DNA of 5,089 bases from Candidatus Bathyarchaeota archaeon (lineage in GTDB: Archaea; Thermoproteota; Bathyarchaeia; 40CM-2-53-6; FEN-987): assembly GCA_023247835.1 (NCBI GenBank), contig JAHFFU010000100.1:1-5089 (forward strand), in the 5' to 3' direction. Positions 5,019 through 5,089 of this stretch are shown piece after piece; positions within the stretch are counted from its first letter, which is position 1, and the number at the start of each line of letters is the position of its first letter. A program made the position numbers and the translations under genes. A model generated the notes under the pieces. The model ran no database searches, was not told where the DNA came from, and saw only the letters and a list, made by a program, of their open reading frames with translations.

Positions 5019-5089
5019 CGCTGCAATGACTTATTTCTCTTCGATTACTAGGTAGGATTAGAGAAAATTGAAGCCTTGCCTATGATTAC

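Noticed and set aside
5026..5055. Short ATG-started frame (ATGACTTATTTC...) near the right edge
   Set aside because: It stops after nine codons, within the T-rich probable terminator; no support as a gene.
1..5089. Mobile element, CRISPR array, toxin-antitoxin pair or RNA gene
   Set aside because: No transposase, terminal repeats, regularly spaced repeats, or tRNA/rRNA-like sequence seen on either strand. The HExxH protein lacks a paired HTH partner.

Overview
The window looks archaeal. Three things point that way: a TrmB-family winged-helix regulator, AT-rich TATA-like boxes about 30 bases upstream of start codons that have little or no leader, and an archaeal-style Trm112-like protein (ILACPID start). 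Several genes start with GTG or TTG. Base composition is mixed, roughly half GC by eye. My best guess is a Thermoproteota-type archaeon (Nitrososphaeria or Bathyarchaeia-like). This is inference from protein flavour, not from a marker gene.

Layout. (1) Positions 1-420, minus strand: N-terminal part of a TrmB-family regulator that runs off the left edge. (2) 421-484: compact divergent promoter region with a 7+5+7 inverted repeat (423-441), a further direct copy of its half-site, and a self-complementary AAATATTT box about equally far from both start codons. (3) 485-2883, plus strand: two overlapping genes, a UDP-sugar (UDP-HexNAc type) dehydrogenase and a Gfo/Idh/MocA oxidoreductase. Together they resemble the first two oxidations of the UDP-GlcNAc to UDP-GlcNAcA to 3-oxo sugar route used for surface glycans. 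(4) 2824-3204, minus strand: a small HExxH metallopeptidase-like protein whose 3' end overlaps the oxidoreductase gene by 60 bases. (5) 3205-3278: second divergent promoter region, again with one TATA-like element between two genes. (6) 3279-4977, plus strand: a tight cluster of a Trm112-like zinc-ribbon protein, a RidA enamine/imine deaminase and an ornithine cyclodeaminase/mu-crystallin family NAD(P)-dependent enzyme. (7) 4978-5089: T-rich probable terminator, with no gene I can support.

How the genes may work together. The left half reads as a nucleotide-sugar oxidation unit under possible control of the divergent TrmB protein. The right half pairs two enzymes of imine chemistry (RidA and an OCD/mu-crystallin-type reductase) with a Trm112-like protein, whose family activates methyltransferases. 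I see no transposon, CRISPR array, RNA gene or wholly new system. The most notable points are the changed active-site residues of the sugar dehydrogenase, the symmetric promoter/operator at 423-457, the RidA-OCD pairing, and the stand-alone HExxH protein.
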